Shown one piece after another: positions 1 through 10,603 of a stretch of 64,000 nucleotides of DNA. The translations under genes were made by a program, and so were the position numbers. The DNA lies in assembly GCF_000830005.1 (NCBI RefSeq), contig NZ_CP010407.1, positions 186,001 through 250,000 on the forward strand, given 5' to 3'. Within the stretch, counting starts at the first letter, position 1. Every line of letters starts with the position of its first letter. The notes under the pieces are model-generated. The model did not search any database, was not told where the DNA came from, and was given only the letters and a program-made list of their open reading frames with translations. The stretch is from Streptomyces vietnamensis (GTDB lineage: Bacteria; Actinomycetota; Actinomycetes; Streptomycetales; Streptomycetaceae).

Positions 1-1285
1 GAGCCGTCGTGCCAGGCCACGTCGGTGGGGATGCGCTCGCCGAAGTCGGTCTTGAAGCAGTCGACGCCGACGTCGAGCAGGGTGCGCAGCTTGCCCCTGT
101 ACCAGTCGCGGGCGGCGGGGTTGGTGAAGTCCACCAGGGCCATGCCCGGCTGCCACAGGTCCCACTGCCAGACGCTGCCGTCCGGGCGGCGCAGCAGGTA
201 GCCCTCGCCCATGCCCTCGGCGAAGAGCTCCGACTTCTGCGCGATGTAGGGGTTGATCCAGGCGGAGATCCGCAGCCCCTGCTCCTTGAGGCGGCCCAGC
301 ATGCCGGCCGGGTCCGGGAAGGTGTCCGGATCCCACACGAAGTCGCTCCACTGGTACTCGCGCATCCAGAAGCAGTCGAGGTGGAAGACGCTCAAGGGGA
401 TACCGCGTTCGGCCATGCCGCCGACGAAGCGGTTGACGGTGGCCTCGTCGTACTCGGTGGTGAAGGAGGTGGTCAGCCACAGGCCCAGCGCCCAGGCCGG
501 GGGCAGCGCGGGGCGGCCGGTGAGGGCCGTGTAGCGCTCCAGGATCGCCTTGGGGGTCGGGCCGTGGACGACGAAGTACTCCAGCGACTGGTCCTCGACG
601 CTGAACTGCACCTGGCCGACGGACTCGGAGCCGATCTCGTAGCTGACCTTGCCGGGGTGGTTGACGAAGACGCCGTAGCCCCGGTTGGTCAGGTGGAACG
701 GGACGTTCTTGTACGCCTGCTCGCTGCTGGTGCCGCCGTCCGCCTGCCAGATGTCCACCACCTGGCCGTTGCGGACGAACGGGGTGAACCGCTCCCCCAG
801 GCCGTAGACCAGCTCACCGACTCCCAGCGAGAGCTGTCCGAGCATGTGGTGCCGGCCCTCGGCGTCGGTGACGAAGCCGGTGCCGCGCTCCCCCACCGAG
901 GTGAGCACCCGGTCGCCGGCGCGGAACTCCAGCTGCCAGGGCCGGGAGGCGTCCACCCGCAACGTCAGTTCGCCGGCACTCAGCTCGACCACGTCGCCGT
1001 CCCGGCTCACCTTCCCCTGGCCCTGCTCGGCGCCGGGCAGTGCGAACTCGGGGCCGCGCCGCACCGAACCGGCGTGGTGGGTGGTGCGCACCCCGATCAC
1101 GCCCTCGGCCGGGGACCAGCATTCGACGGTCAGCAGTGGGCTGTTGAGCGTGTCACCGCGGCCGCGCACGTGCTTCACGGGCGCGTAGAGGGTCATCCGG
1201 TCCTCGCCGGCGCGGACGTCGGCGACCTCGGTGGCGTAGCGCGCGGTGACGCCCGGGCGCATCAGCCAGTAGCCGTCGGTGAACT

Positions 1286-1289
<4 letters not shown>
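1..1289 (-). CDS. GH31 alpha-xylosidase, YicI-like (3' part beyond window)
   Basis: Glycoside hydrolase family 31, most like cytoplasmic alpha-xylosidase YicI, which removes non-reducing alpha-xylose from xyloglucan oligosaccharides such as isoprimeverose. The protein begins MKFTDGYWLM, as YicI proteins do, and reaches residue 429 before the window edge (the family is about 770 residues). The nucleophile motif KTDFGE is present, with Asp415 the predicted nucleophile; the acid/base Asp lies outside the window. No signal peptide is visible, so it should act inside the cell. Its ATG shares four bases (ATGA) with the stop of the GH1 gene, so translation is probably coupled. GH31 also contains alpha-glucosidases, but the N-terminus favours alpha-xylosidase. 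Family call very secure; substrate inferred. Confidence 0.93.
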
Positions 1290-2715
<1,426 letters not shown>

Positions 2716-2719
<4 letters not shown>

Positions 2720-3699
2720 AGCTGCGGCGCCAGCCCGCGCTCGCGCAGCCAGGCGAGCTGGACGGGCGGGTTGGCGCCGCAGCCGCCGCCGTGGTCGGCG
2801 AAGGGCCACACCGTCACGGTGCGGTCCTCACCCGCGTAGTGGTTGAAGGCGGCGTAGACGGTGCGGGGCGGGCAGATCGGGTCCATCAGGGCGACGCTGA
2901 ACAGCGCCGGGGCCGTGGCCCGCTGGGCGAAGTGCACGCCGTCGAAGTGGTCGAGGGTGTCGAAGGCCTGCTCCACGCGGTGGGGGCTGTGCCAGCGCAG
3001 GTACTTGACGATCTCCTGGTACGGCCCCTCCAGGGCGGTCTGCGCGCCCTGCCGGAAGTGGCACAGGAACGGCACGTCCGGCATCGTCGCGGCCACGCGG
3101 TCCCCGCTGAGCCCGGCGACGGCGAGGGCCAGTCCGCCGCCCTGGCTGCCGCCGGCCAGCACGACCCGGTCGCCGTCCAGACCGGGCAGTTCGGCGACGG
3201 CGTCCACGGCGCGCACGCAGTCGGTGATCAGCCGCCGGTAGTAGTGGTTCTCCGGGGAGTCGATGCCGCGGGTCATGAAGCCTTCGACCCACTGGGTGCC
3301 GTCGCCCTCGCCCCGGTCCGGGGTGTCCCGGCCCTGGCCCCGGCTGTCGACGACGAGTTGGGCGTAGCCGGCTGCGGACCAGAGCAGGTGCTCGGTGGGC
3401 AGTCCACGGCCGCCGCTGTAGCCGATGTAGGTGACGACGACGGGCAGCGGCCCGTCCACGCCACGCGGGCGCAGCAGCCAGGCGGCCACCGGCTCGCCGT
3501 TCCAGCCGGGGAACCGTACGTCGTCGACCTCGACGGTGCGCAGCGCGTACTGCTCGGTGACGCGTTCGGCCTTGACCGCCCCGCCGTGCGATCGGGCTTC
3601 GGCGAGGGTCCGGCGCCAGAACTCGTCGAAGCCCTGCGGGACGGGCGCCTCGGGCCGGAAGCCGACGAGTTCGTCGAGACCGAGATCTGTGAGTGGCAT
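2716..3699 (-). CDS. CE7 acetyl xylan esterase / cephalosporin C deacetylase
   Basis: Carbohydrate esterase family 7, an alpha/beta hydrolase that removes acetyl groups from xylo- or other oligosaccharides. At 327 residues it matches the family. Family motifs are visible: DSRGQG, then GGSQGG with nucleophile Ser185, Asp273 in LMDP and His303 in FADHGG, giving the expected triad. There is no signal peptide; CE7 enzymes are usually cytoplasmic and act on imported acetylated oligosaccharides. A strong AGGAGG ribosome site lies nine bases before the ATG. The stop overlaps the GH1 start. A hairpin separates it from the upstream GH3 gene, so it may be partly insulated from GH3 transcription. Confidence 0.93.
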
Positions 3700-3779
3700 G
3701 GGGAATTCCTCCTGGTGGTGACGGGGGTCGGAACGGACTCGCCGGCGGGCGGTGGATCCCGGAACCGGGCAGGGAGGGA

Positions 3780-3812
3780 CGGCGGTCCGCCCTCCCCCTG
3801 GGCGGACCGCCG
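3780..3812 (-). terminator. Intercistronic GC hairpin between GH3 and CE7 genes
   Basis: A perfect 12-bp inverted repeat (3780-3791 with 3801-3812, nine-base loop) lies in the 132-bp gap after the GH3 stop. There is no T-run, as is common in streptomycetes. It could end or attenuate GH3 transcription, or stabilise the upstream mRNA end. Confidence 0.6.
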
Positions 3813-3831
3813 GTCTGTGGGGCGGGAGGCC

Positions 3832-6687
3832 TCAGCCGGCCGCGCCGAAGCGGAAGGCCGAGAGTCGGAAGTCGCCGTGCAGGGTCAGGCTCAGGTCGTG
3901 CACGCCGTGGAGCGGGGCGGCGAGCTCGGCGGTGGTGCTCGTCCAGGCGTAGCGGTCGCCGGTCACGGGCACCTCGATCTCGGCCAGCACCCGGCTGCCC
4001 GCCCGGACTTCGAGCCGGCCCCCGATCGCGCGGACGTCCTCGCGGGCGGTCTCGACCTCGATCGCGGAGGCGCCGGAGAGGTCGACCTCCCGGAAGAGGA
4101 GCGTGGCGGGCCGTGCGGGGTCGGCGGGCGTGACCGCGTCGCCGTCGGAGCGGGTGGCGTCGACGATGGTGGCGTCCTCGTAGTCGTCGAAGTCGACGGC
4201 CTGGATCCGGCGTCCGACGCCCGCGCGGGGCGCGGCGGCCGCACCGGGCACGGTGAGCGGTGCCATGAGGACCGGGTGGTCGGCGCTGCGGGCGACGATC
4301 ACCTCGTAGCGTCCGGGGTCGACGGTGAAGGCTCCGGTGGCGACGTCCCAGTGGGCCAGCTGTTCGGCCGACAGCCGGAACGTCAGTTCGCGGCTCTCCC
4401 CCGGCTCCAGCCGGACCTTGCGGAAGTCGGCGAGGCGCAGCTTGGGTGCCTCGTAGCGGGCGTCCAGGGCCCGGACGTAGACCTGGACCACCTCGGTGCC
4501 GGGTCGCGGGCCGCCGTTGGCCACCGTCACCGTGGCGTCGACCGCGCCGTACGGGTCGACCGAGGGCTGCGAAAGGAGCAGGTCGCGGTAGGCGATGTCG
4601 GTGTAGGACAGCCCGTGCCCGAAGGCGTAGAGGGGGGTGGTCCGGTGGTACTGGTAGGTCCAGCCCGCCTTGATGATGTCGTAGTCGAGCGGGGCGGGCA
4701 GCGGGTCGTCGCCCCGGTACCAGGTCTGCGGCAGACGGCCGGCGGGCTCGGCCTCGCCGAGCAGCACGGCGGCCAGCGCGTGTCCTGTCTCCTGCCCGCC
4801 GTGGGAGGTCCACACCACGGCGGGCAGGTGTTCGTCGGCCCAGTCGAGGGCGTAGGGGTAGCTGCTCATCAGCACCAGTGCCGTCTGCGGGCGGGCTTCG
4901 GCGACGGCGCGCAGCAGTGCCTCCTGGCCCTCGGGCAGGCGGATGTCGGCGCGGTCCTCGGTCTCGCGGCCGTTGATCATCGGGTGGTTGCCGAGGACGA
5001 CGACGGCGGCGTCCGCCGTCGCGGCGGCTTCGCGCGCCTCGGCGCGGCCGTCGCGCAGCAGCTCGCGCTGCCAGCGCTCGGCGGCGTCCGGGGTCTCGGC
5101 GGTGACCGTCACCCGGCCGTCGGTCGGGTCCACGGCGGCGTAGCGTCCGGTGAACACGTTGCGCAGCAGCACGGTGTCCTCGCCGGCCGGTTCGAAGCGG
5201 AAGGTCTCCTTGACGAACCAGGCCTTGATGACGTCCTGGTCGGCGGCCAGGCCCTCGTCGTCCTGGAGGGTCAGGTAGCGGCCGGTGTCGGCGGCGCGCA
5301 GCGTGGAGGCGCCGCCGCCCCAGTCGGTCACGTCGAAGGAGGTCTTGCCGAGCAGGTCACCGGTGGTGCGCGAGCGCAGGGCGATCCGGTCGCAGCCCTC
5401 CACCCGGACGATCTCGCCGCCGTGCGGGGCGAGGGCCGCGGCGAGGCCGGTGGCCAGGCCGACCCGGTACGGCATGGTGCCGCTGTACCAGTCCTCGAAG
5501 AGGGTGTCGGCGAGCGGGCCGATGACGGCGATCCGCGGAGTGCGGGCCGGGTCGAGCGGCAGCAGGCCGTCGTTCTTGAGCAGGACCGTCGACTCGATCG
5601 CGGCGTGCCGGGCCAGGGCGCGGTGCTCGGGGCAGTCGATCACCTCGGGGCCGGTGCCGGACCAGGGGTCGAGGTCGGGGTCGAACTCGCCGAGGCGGAA
5701 GCGCAGTTCCAGCTGGCGGCGGACGGCGCGGTCCACGTCGGTCTCGTCGATCAGACCGCGTTCCAGCGCCTCGCGCAGCCGGCCGACCGGGGTCTCGCTG
5801 TCCTGGTCGTGGTCGGTGAAGCTGTCGATGCCGGCCTTGAGCGCCGCCGCGTGGGACTCGGCGTGGTCGTCGAAGTAGTGCTCCGGGTCGACCAGGTTGG
5901 AGGGGGCCTCGGCGTCGCTGACCACGAACAGCTCGTGGCCGGTCGGCTCGGCCCAGCGGCGCAGCTCCGCCTCGATCAGCGGACTGACGTGGCAGGGCCG
6001 GCCGTTGACCAGGTTGTAGGCGGCCATCGCGCCGGTCGCGGCACCGGAGGCGACGACGGGGCGGAAGGCGGCCAGGTCGTACTCCTGGAGGACACGCGGG
6101 CGCAGTCCGGAGGAGGTGACGCAGCGGTCGTCCTCGTTGTTGTAGGCGAGGAAGTGCTTGAGCACCGGGGCGGACCGCAGATAGGTCGGGTGGTCGCCGG
6201 CGAGTCCCCTGCAGAACGCCTCGCCGACCCGCGCGGTGTGCACCGGGTCCTCGGAGTAGCCCTCTTCGTTGCGTCCCCAGCGCGGGTCGCGCAGCAGGTT
6301 GAGCACGGGGGCCCAGGCCTGCAGTGAGTTGGCCCCGCGCTCGGGGCTGCCGATGGCCGGCGGGCGGTGGTGGTGGAAGGCCCGCAGCTCGGTCGAGACC
6401 GCCTCGGCGACCCGGCGTACCAGCTCCTCGTCCCAGCTGGCGCCGAGGCCGACGGCCTGCGGGAAGACCGTCGCCATCCCGAGCCAGGAGACGCCGTGCA
6501 GGGCCTCGCTGCCGGTGCGGAACGGGGCGATGCCCAGGCGCGGTACGGCCGGCGCGTACTGGTGCAGCATCGCGAGCCGTTCGTCGAGCGTGAGCTGCTG
6601 GAGCAGATCGTCGACACGCTCCCGCAGGGCGAGCGTGGGATTGCGGAAACCGGGCAGGCCGGCAGCGGACACGGGCACGGAAGTCAC
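3832..6687 (-). CDS. GH3 beta-glucosidase/beta-xylosidase with internal insert and CBM6-like C-terminus
   Basis: Large GH3 enzyme of 951 residues; bacterial GH3 exo-enzymes are usually 750-850. In order: the N-terminal TIM-barrel with VVSDAEA (Asp258 predicted nucleophile), the alpha/beta sandwich with the VVVLGNHPMINGRETEDR stretch, the FAFGHGLSYT-type fibronectin-III region (here YAFGHGLSYT), and a C-terminal beta-sandwich ending that resembles CBM6. An insert of roughly 130 residues inside the second domain (around RSRTTGDLLGKTSF to VLLRNVFTGRYAAVD) looks like a beta-trefoil/fascin-like module. I start at GTG 6687 because AAGGG lies eight bases upstream; an in-frame ATG at 6786 would cover the divergent promoter. 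No signal peptide is visible. It probably removes terminal beta-glucose or beta-xylose. Confidence 0.92.
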   Translation of the reverse strand: MTSVPVSAAGLPGFRNPTLALRERVDDLLQQLTLDERLAMLHQYAPAVPRLGIAPFRTGSEALHGVSWLGMATVFPQAVGLGASWDEELVRRVAEAVSTELRAFHHHRPPAIGSPERGANSLQAWAPVLNLLRDPRWGRNEEGYSEDPVHTARVGEAFCRGLAGDHPTYLRSAPVLKHFLAYNNEDDRCVTSSGLRPRVLQEYDLAAFRPVVASGAATGAMAAYNLVNGRPCHVSPLIEAELRRWAEPTGHELFVVSDAEAPSNLVDPEHYFDDHAESHAAALKAGIDSFTDHDQDSETPVGRLREALERGLIDETDVDRAVRRQLELRFRLGEFDPDLDPWSGTGPEVIDCPEHRALARHAAIESTVLLKNDGLLPLDPARTPRIAVIGPLADTLFEDWYSGTMPYRVGLATGLAAALAPHGGEIVRVEGCDRIALRSRTTGDLLGKTSFDVTDWGGGASTLRAADTGRYLTLQDDEGLAADQDVIKAWFVKETFRFEPAGEDTVLLRNVFTGRYAAVDPTDGRVTVTAETPDAAERWQRELLRDGRAEAREAAATADAAVVVLGNHPMINGRETEDRADIRLPEGQEALLRAVAEARPQTALVLMSSYPYALDWADEHLPAVVWTSHGGQETGHALAAVLLGEAEPAGRLPQTWYRGDDPLPAPLDYDIIKAGWTYQYHRTTPLYAFGHGLSYTDIAYRDLLLSQPSVDPYGAVDATVTVANGGPRPGTEVVQVYVRALDARYEAPKLRLADFRKVRLEPGESRELTFRLSAEQLAHWDVATGAFTVDPGRYEVIVARSADHPVLMAPLTVPGAAAAPRAGVGRRIQAVDFDDYEDATIVDATRSDGDAVTPADPARPATLLFREVDLSGASAIEVETAREDVRAIGGRLEVRAGSRVLAEIEVPVTGDRYAWTSTTAELAAPLHGVHDLSLTLHGDFRLSAFRFGAAG

Positions 6688-6729
6688 GTGGAACACCCTT
6701 CGGGCGGGCTCGGTTCGGCGACCGGATGA

Positions 6730-6743
6730 TCGAAGCGTTTCGA
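6730..6743. promoter_or_regulatory. LacI-type operator candidate A
   Basis: A 14-bp near-perfect dyad, TCGAAGCGTTTCGA (12 of 14 symmetric), with the CG centre typical of LacI-family operators. It lies 43 bp upstream of the GH3 start codon in the divergent promoter region and matches candidate B. Confidence 0.6.
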
Positions 6744-6849
6744 CGCTGACACGCTCCGATGGAGGTGTCAACTCCCCAGGAAACAAAGGATTCTGGATTT
6801 GTTCAGCCTCTTGCCCAACTAGAAACCCGTCGTTAGTGTCGCCGAAACA

Positions 6850-6863
6850 TCCAAGCGCTTCGA
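6850..6863. promoter_or_regulatory. LacI-type operator candidate B
   Basis: TCCAAGCGCTTCGA, 12 of 14 symmetric, shares the core AAGCGYTT with candidate A, 120 bp away (centre to centre). The pair would suit a looping repressor controlling both divergent runs. Confidence 0.6.
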
Positions 6864-6870
6864 CGTCTCG

Positions 6871-6894
6871 ACGCTTCGATGCTTCAACGCTTCA
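6871..6894 (+). repeat. Three tandem 8-bp half-site-like repeats
   Basis: ACGCTTCG, ATGCTTCA and ACGCTTCA follow each other without a gap just before the ribosome site of the binding-protein gene. Each resembles one half of the operators at 6730 and 6850, so they may add regulator contacts or be copied half-sites. Confidence 0.5.
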
Positions 6895-6915
6895 ACGGAG
6901 AGGGGCCACGCCACC

Positions 6916-8598
6916 ATGAGATCCGGGTTGAACCGCAGAAGCTTCCTGACCACCGCCGCCACGGTCGCGGGAACCGCCGCGATGGCACCCCTGCTGTCCG
7001 CCTGCGGCGGCGGCTCGGACAGGAAGGCCGGGGCGAACACCAAGGAGGGCCTCAAGTCCGCCCTGCCGACCTACGTAGCCAACGCCAACGCGGTCAAGCC
7101 GGACATAGCCCCCGTGCGGGGCGCGGGCGACGCCGCGACCGACCCGGCCTACCTCTCCTACCCAGCCTCCCCGCCGTCCAGCGTCTCCGGCGTTCCGGGC
7201 AAGGGAGGCAGCTACACGGCGGTCACCCCGCTGTGGGGCACGGCCCCACCGGTCGGCAACTCCTTCTACCAGGCGATGAACAAGGCACTCGGAGTCGAGC
7301 TGACCGTCAAGCCGACGGACGGAATCAACTACAACACCATCATCCCGACGATGACCGCCGCCAAGAAGCTGCCGGACTGGATCAACCTGCCGGCCTGGAT
7401 GAACAACAACTTCAACACCGGTGGGCTGGCCGGCACCCAGCTCGCGGACCTGACCCCCTACCTGTCCGGCGACAACATCAAGAAGTACCCCAACCTGGCC
7501 GCCCTGCCCACCGGCGCCTGGCAGCACGGCGTCTGGGGCGACAAGCTCTACGGAATCCCCTGCTTCTCCACCAGCTTCGGCATCCCCGGCGCCACCTTCT
7601 ACCGCCGGGACGTCCTCGAGGCCCGGGGCATCACGGCCGACCAGATCAGGTCCGCCGACGACCTGATGAACCTCGGCAAGGAACTGACCGACGCCAAACG
7701 GGGCGTGTGGGCCTTCGACGACGTGTGGACCTACCTCCAGTTCTCCTGGAACGTCCCCATGAACTGGAGGATCGACAACGGCAAGCTGGTCCACCCGTTC
7801 GAGACCCAGGAGTTCCTGGAGGCCATCGACTGGCACAACCGCCTGGCCGCCTCGGGCTACATGCACCCGGACGCGCTCGCCGGTGACGTCGCCAACGGGG
7901 CCACCCGCTTCTACAGCGGCAAGACGCTCATCGGAGGCGGCGGGCTGGGCGCCTGGAACCTGGCCGACCACCAGTCCGGCGTCGCCGCGGATCCGCACTA
8001 CCGGCGCGGCGCCTTCAACGCCATCACCGCCGACGGCAAGGGCAAACCCGTGATCTACATGGGCGCCGCCGCCAGCATGATCAGCTACCTCAATGCCAAT
8101 CTGAAGCCGGCGCAGATCGAGGAACTGCTCGCCGTCGCGAACTACCTCGCCGCGCCCTACGGCACGGCCGAGTACACCATGGTCAACTTCGGCGTCGAGG
8201 GCGTCCACCACACCCGGGCGAACGGCGTGCCGACCTTCACGGAGGAGGGGAAGAAGGACGTCCAGGTGACGAGCTACCAGTTCCTGGCCGCCGCCCCCTC
8301 CGTGACCAGCAACCCGGGCGGCGAGCAGATCACCAGGGACTACGCGAGCTGGTCGGCCGCCAACGTCGAGTACCTCACCAAGCCGCCCTTCTGGGGCATG
8401 AACCTCAGCATGCCGCAGGCCATCGCCTCGGCGGCTGCCGCCCAGAACGTCAACGACACCATCAAGGACTGCTACCACGGCAAGAAGAAGGTCTCCGAGG
8501 TGCAGGCCGCCATCGCCGGCTGGCGCTCCGGCCCCGGTGAGCGGCTCAAGCGGTGGATGACCGACAACGTCCTCGACAAGTACGGCACCGGCCAGTGA
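6916..8598 (+). CDS. ABC sugar transporter, solute-binding lipoprotein
   Basis: Extracellular solute-binding protein (family 1, LplA-like large subgroup, 560 residues) that would capture oligosaccharides for the two permeases that follow. The N-terminus has a twin-arginine motif (NRRSFL, Arg7-Arg8), a hydrophobic stretch and the lipobox LLSAC with Cys30 as the lipidated residue, so it should be Tat-exported and membrane-anchored. GGAGAGG precedes the ATG. It overlaps the first permease gene as GTGA and is divergent from the GH3 gene, with LacI-type dyads between. Its large size and its permease pairing match oligosaccharide systems; the ligand is inferred from surrounding enzymes. Confidence 0.92.
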   Translation: MRSGLNRRSFLTTAATVAGTAAMAPLLSACGGGSDRKAGANTKEGLKSALPTYVANANAVKPDIAPVRGAGDAATDPAYLSYPASPPSSVSGVPGKGGSYTAVTPLWGTAPPVGNSFYQAMNKALGVELTVKPTDGINYNTIIPTMTAAKKLPDWINLPAWMNNNFNTGGLAGTQLADLTPYLSGDNIKKYPNLAALPTGAWQHGVWGDKLYGIPCFSTSFGIPGATFYRRDVLEARGITADQIRSADDLMNLGKELTDAKRGVWAFDDVWTYLQFSWNVPMNWRIDNGKLVHPFETQEFLEAIDWHNRLAASGYMHPDALAGDVANGATRFYSGKTLIGGGGLGAWNLADHQSGVAADPHYRRGAFNAITADGKGKPVIYMGAAASMISYLNANLKPAQIEELLAVANYLAAPYGTAEYTMVNFGVEGVHHTRANGVPTFTEEGKKDVQVTSYQFLAAAPSVTSNPGGEQITRDYASWSAANVEYLTKPPFWGMNLSMPQAIASAAAAQNVNDTIKDCYHGKKKVSEVQAAIAGWRSGPGERLKRWMTDNVLDKYGTGQ

Positions 8599-9542
8599 GC
8601 ACCGCGGCACAGAAGCGCCCGGCCGGTCCCGCGCGGCTCGACCGGCGGACCAGGCTGCGGCGCGACAAGTCCCTCCTGCTGATGACGATTCCCGCGGTCG
8701 TCCTGCTCCTGGTGTTCAACTACGCGCCGCTGTTCGGCATCGTCACCGCCTTCCAGGAGTACGACCCGCTGGTCGGGGTCTGGCACAGCGAATGGGTCGG
8801 GTTCGACCAGTTCCGGCAGCTGTTCGGCGACCCGGCGTTCTGGGCCTCGATGAAGAACACGCTCTACCTCAGTTTCGTCCAGCTGATCCTCTTCTTCCCG
8901 ATCCCCATCGCCCTGGCCCTGCTGCTCAACTCGGTGATCAGCGAGCGGATCCGCAACTTCTTCCAGTCCGTGGTCTATCTGCCGCACTTCTTCTCGTGGG
9001 TGCTGGCGGTCACGATCTTCCAGCAGATGCTCGGCGGCGCCGGCGTGCTCAACCAGTTCCTGCGCCAGCACGACATCGGCACCTGGGACATCATGACCAA
9101 CCCGCACACCTTCGCCCTGCTGGTCACCTCCCAGGCGATCTGGAAGGAGGCGGGCTGGGGGATCATCGTCTTCCTCGCGGCGCTGAGCGCGATCAACAGC
9201 GAGCTGTACGAGGCCGCGGCCGCCGACGGCGCGGGGCGGTTCCGGCGGATGTGGCACATCACGCTGCCGGGGCTGCGCGGGGTGATCGTGCTGATGCTGG
9301 TCCTGCGGCTCGGCAACGCCCTGTCCGTCGGGTTCGAGCAGTTCCTGATCCAGCGCGACGCCGTCGGCCACGAGGCCGCGGACGTCCTGGACACCTTCTC
9401 CTTCTACTACGGCATCGCCACCGGCGGCTACAGCTACGGCGCGGCGGCCGGGCTCTTCAAGAGCGTGGTCTCCCTGCTGCTCATCTGGGGTGCCAACAAG
9501 CTGGCGCACGCCTTCGGCGAGGACGGGCTGTATCGCACATGA
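8595..9542 (+). CDS. ABC sugar transporter permease, LplB type
   Basis: Binding-protein-dependent permease of 315 residues with six predicted membrane segments. It has a basic cytoplasmic N-terminus, a first helix around LLLMTIPAVVLLLVFNYAP, and the EAA loop EAAAADGAGRFRRMWHITLP that contacts the ATPase. GTG at 8595 overlaps the stop of the binding protein by four bases, and its own stop overlaps the next permease as ATGA, so the three proteins are probably made in matched amounts. No ATPase gene accompanies them; a shared MsiK-like ATPase elsewhere is expected from streptomycete biology. Confidence 0.93.
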   Translation: MSTAAQKRPAGPARLDRRTRLRRDKSLLLMTIPAVVLLLVFNYAPLFGIVTAFQEYDPLVGVWHSEWVGFDQFRQLFGDPAFWASMKNTLYLSFVQLILFFPIPIALALLLNSVISERIRNFFQSVVYLPHFFSWVLAVTIFQQMLGGAGVLNQFLRQHDIGTWDIMTNPHTFALLVTSQAIWKEAGWGIIVFLAALSAINSELYEAAAADGAGRFRRMWHITLPGLRGVIVLMLVLRLGNALSVGFEQFLIQRDAVGHEAADVLDTFSFYYGIATGGYSYGAAAGLFKSVVSLLLIWGANKLAHAFGEDGLYRT

Positions 9543-10513
9543 CGAACGCACTCACCATCGGTTCGCGGGGCGGGAAACACCGCACGGCGGCGACGGCCGC
9601 CCGACGCCGGACCCACTCCGCCCGCCCCTCCTGGGACGAGCCGCCGACCCCGGTCGGCCAGGCCGCGAAGGGCCTCACACTCGGCGGGACGCTCGCCGTC
9701 ATCCTGGTCCCGCTCTGGATCATCGTACTGACCAGCTTCTCCACCCCCGGGGCCATCAACCGGGCCGGCGGCCTGGTGATCTGGCCGGACGGCCTGTCCA
9801 CCGAGACGTACCGCCAGATGCTCGGCGACCCGACCATCGTCACCGCGCTGGGGGTGAGCCTGGGCATCACCGTGGTCGGCACCGCGCTGTCCATGGTCGT
9901 CTCGATCCTGTGCGCCTACGGCCTCTCCCGGCCCCGGTCGTTCGGGCACCGCTTCCTCCTGATGCTGCTGATCGTCACGATGTTCGTCAGCGGCGGCCTG
10001 ATCCCGGGCTTCCTGGTGGTCACCGGACTGGGCGGCTACGGCCAGTGGTGGGCGCTGATCCTGCCGAGCGCGGTCTCCGTCTTCAACATCCTGGTGCTGC
10101 GCGCCTTCTACCAGGAGACCTCCTCCGAACTGATCGACGCGGCCCGGATGGACGGCGCCGGGGAGTGGCGGATCCTGTGGTCCGTCGTCCTGCCCACCTC
10201 ACGCGCCGTCACCGCCGTCACCGCGCTGTTCTACGCCGTCGGCTACTGGAACTCGTTCTTCAACGTCATGCTCTACATGCCGACGGACAGTCAGAAATGG
10301 CCGCTGCAGTACGTGTTGCTCACCTACGTCAACCGGGCGAACGGCCTGCCCGGTTCGGTCAACTCGGGCTTCGGGGAGACCCACGCCCAGACCGCACCGC
10401 TGTCGCTGCAGATGGCGGTCGTCGTCCTCACCCTGGTACCACTGGTGATCGTGTACCCGTTCGTGCAGAAGCACCTGCGTACCGGTGTTCTCACCGGAGC
10501 GATCAAGGGCTGA
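9539..10513 (+). CDS. ABC sugar transporter permease, LplC/YtcP type
   Basis: Second inner-membrane permease (324 residues, six predicted helices) that pairs with the preceding one. The EAA loop is visible as DAARMDGAGEWRILWSVVLP. A long basic, disordered N-terminus of about 40 residues precedes the first helix. It starts on the ATG that overlaps the previous stop (ATGA). A strong hairpin follows the stop, so the ABC genes form a transcription unit of their own, with the LacI gene beyond. Confidence 0.93.
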   Translation: MTNALTIGSRGGKHRTAATAARRRTHSARPSWDEPPTPVGQAAKGLTLGGTLAVILVPLWIIVLTSFSTPGAINRAGGLVIWPDGLSTETYRQMLGDPTIVTALGVSLGITVVGTALSMVVSILCAYGLSRPRSFGHRFLLMLLIVTMFVSGGLIPGFLVVTGLGGYGQWWALILPSAVSVFNILVLRAFYQETSSELIDAARMDGAGEWRILWSVVLPTSRAVTAVTALFYAVGYWNSFFNVMLYMPTDSQKWPLQYVLLTYVNRANGLPGSVNSGFGETHAQTAPLSLQMAVVVLTLVPLVIVYPFVQKHLRTGVLTGAIKG

Positions 10514-10523
10514 GCCGTCCACT

Positions 10524-10551
10524 CCGGTCCGGCGCGCCCCCGCCGGACCGG
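10524..10551 (+). terminator. Hairpin after ABC transporter genes
   Basis: Perfect 11-bp stem (10524-10534 with 10541-10551) and a six-base loop, ten bases after the second permease stop. GC-only stem without a T-run, the usual actinomycete form. Confidence 0.65.
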
Positions 10552-10603
10552 GACCGGACCGGGAACACGCCCTCAACGGAACCGACACGAAGGAAACAGC
10601 GCG

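Noticed and set aside
2791..6327. A very long plus-strand open frame (1178 codons) opposite the GH3 and CE7 genes
   Set aside because: It is antisense to genes with full catalytic motifs, shows the Val-Gly-Ala-Arg-rich composition of a GC-biased shadow frame, and has no ribosome site or known motif.
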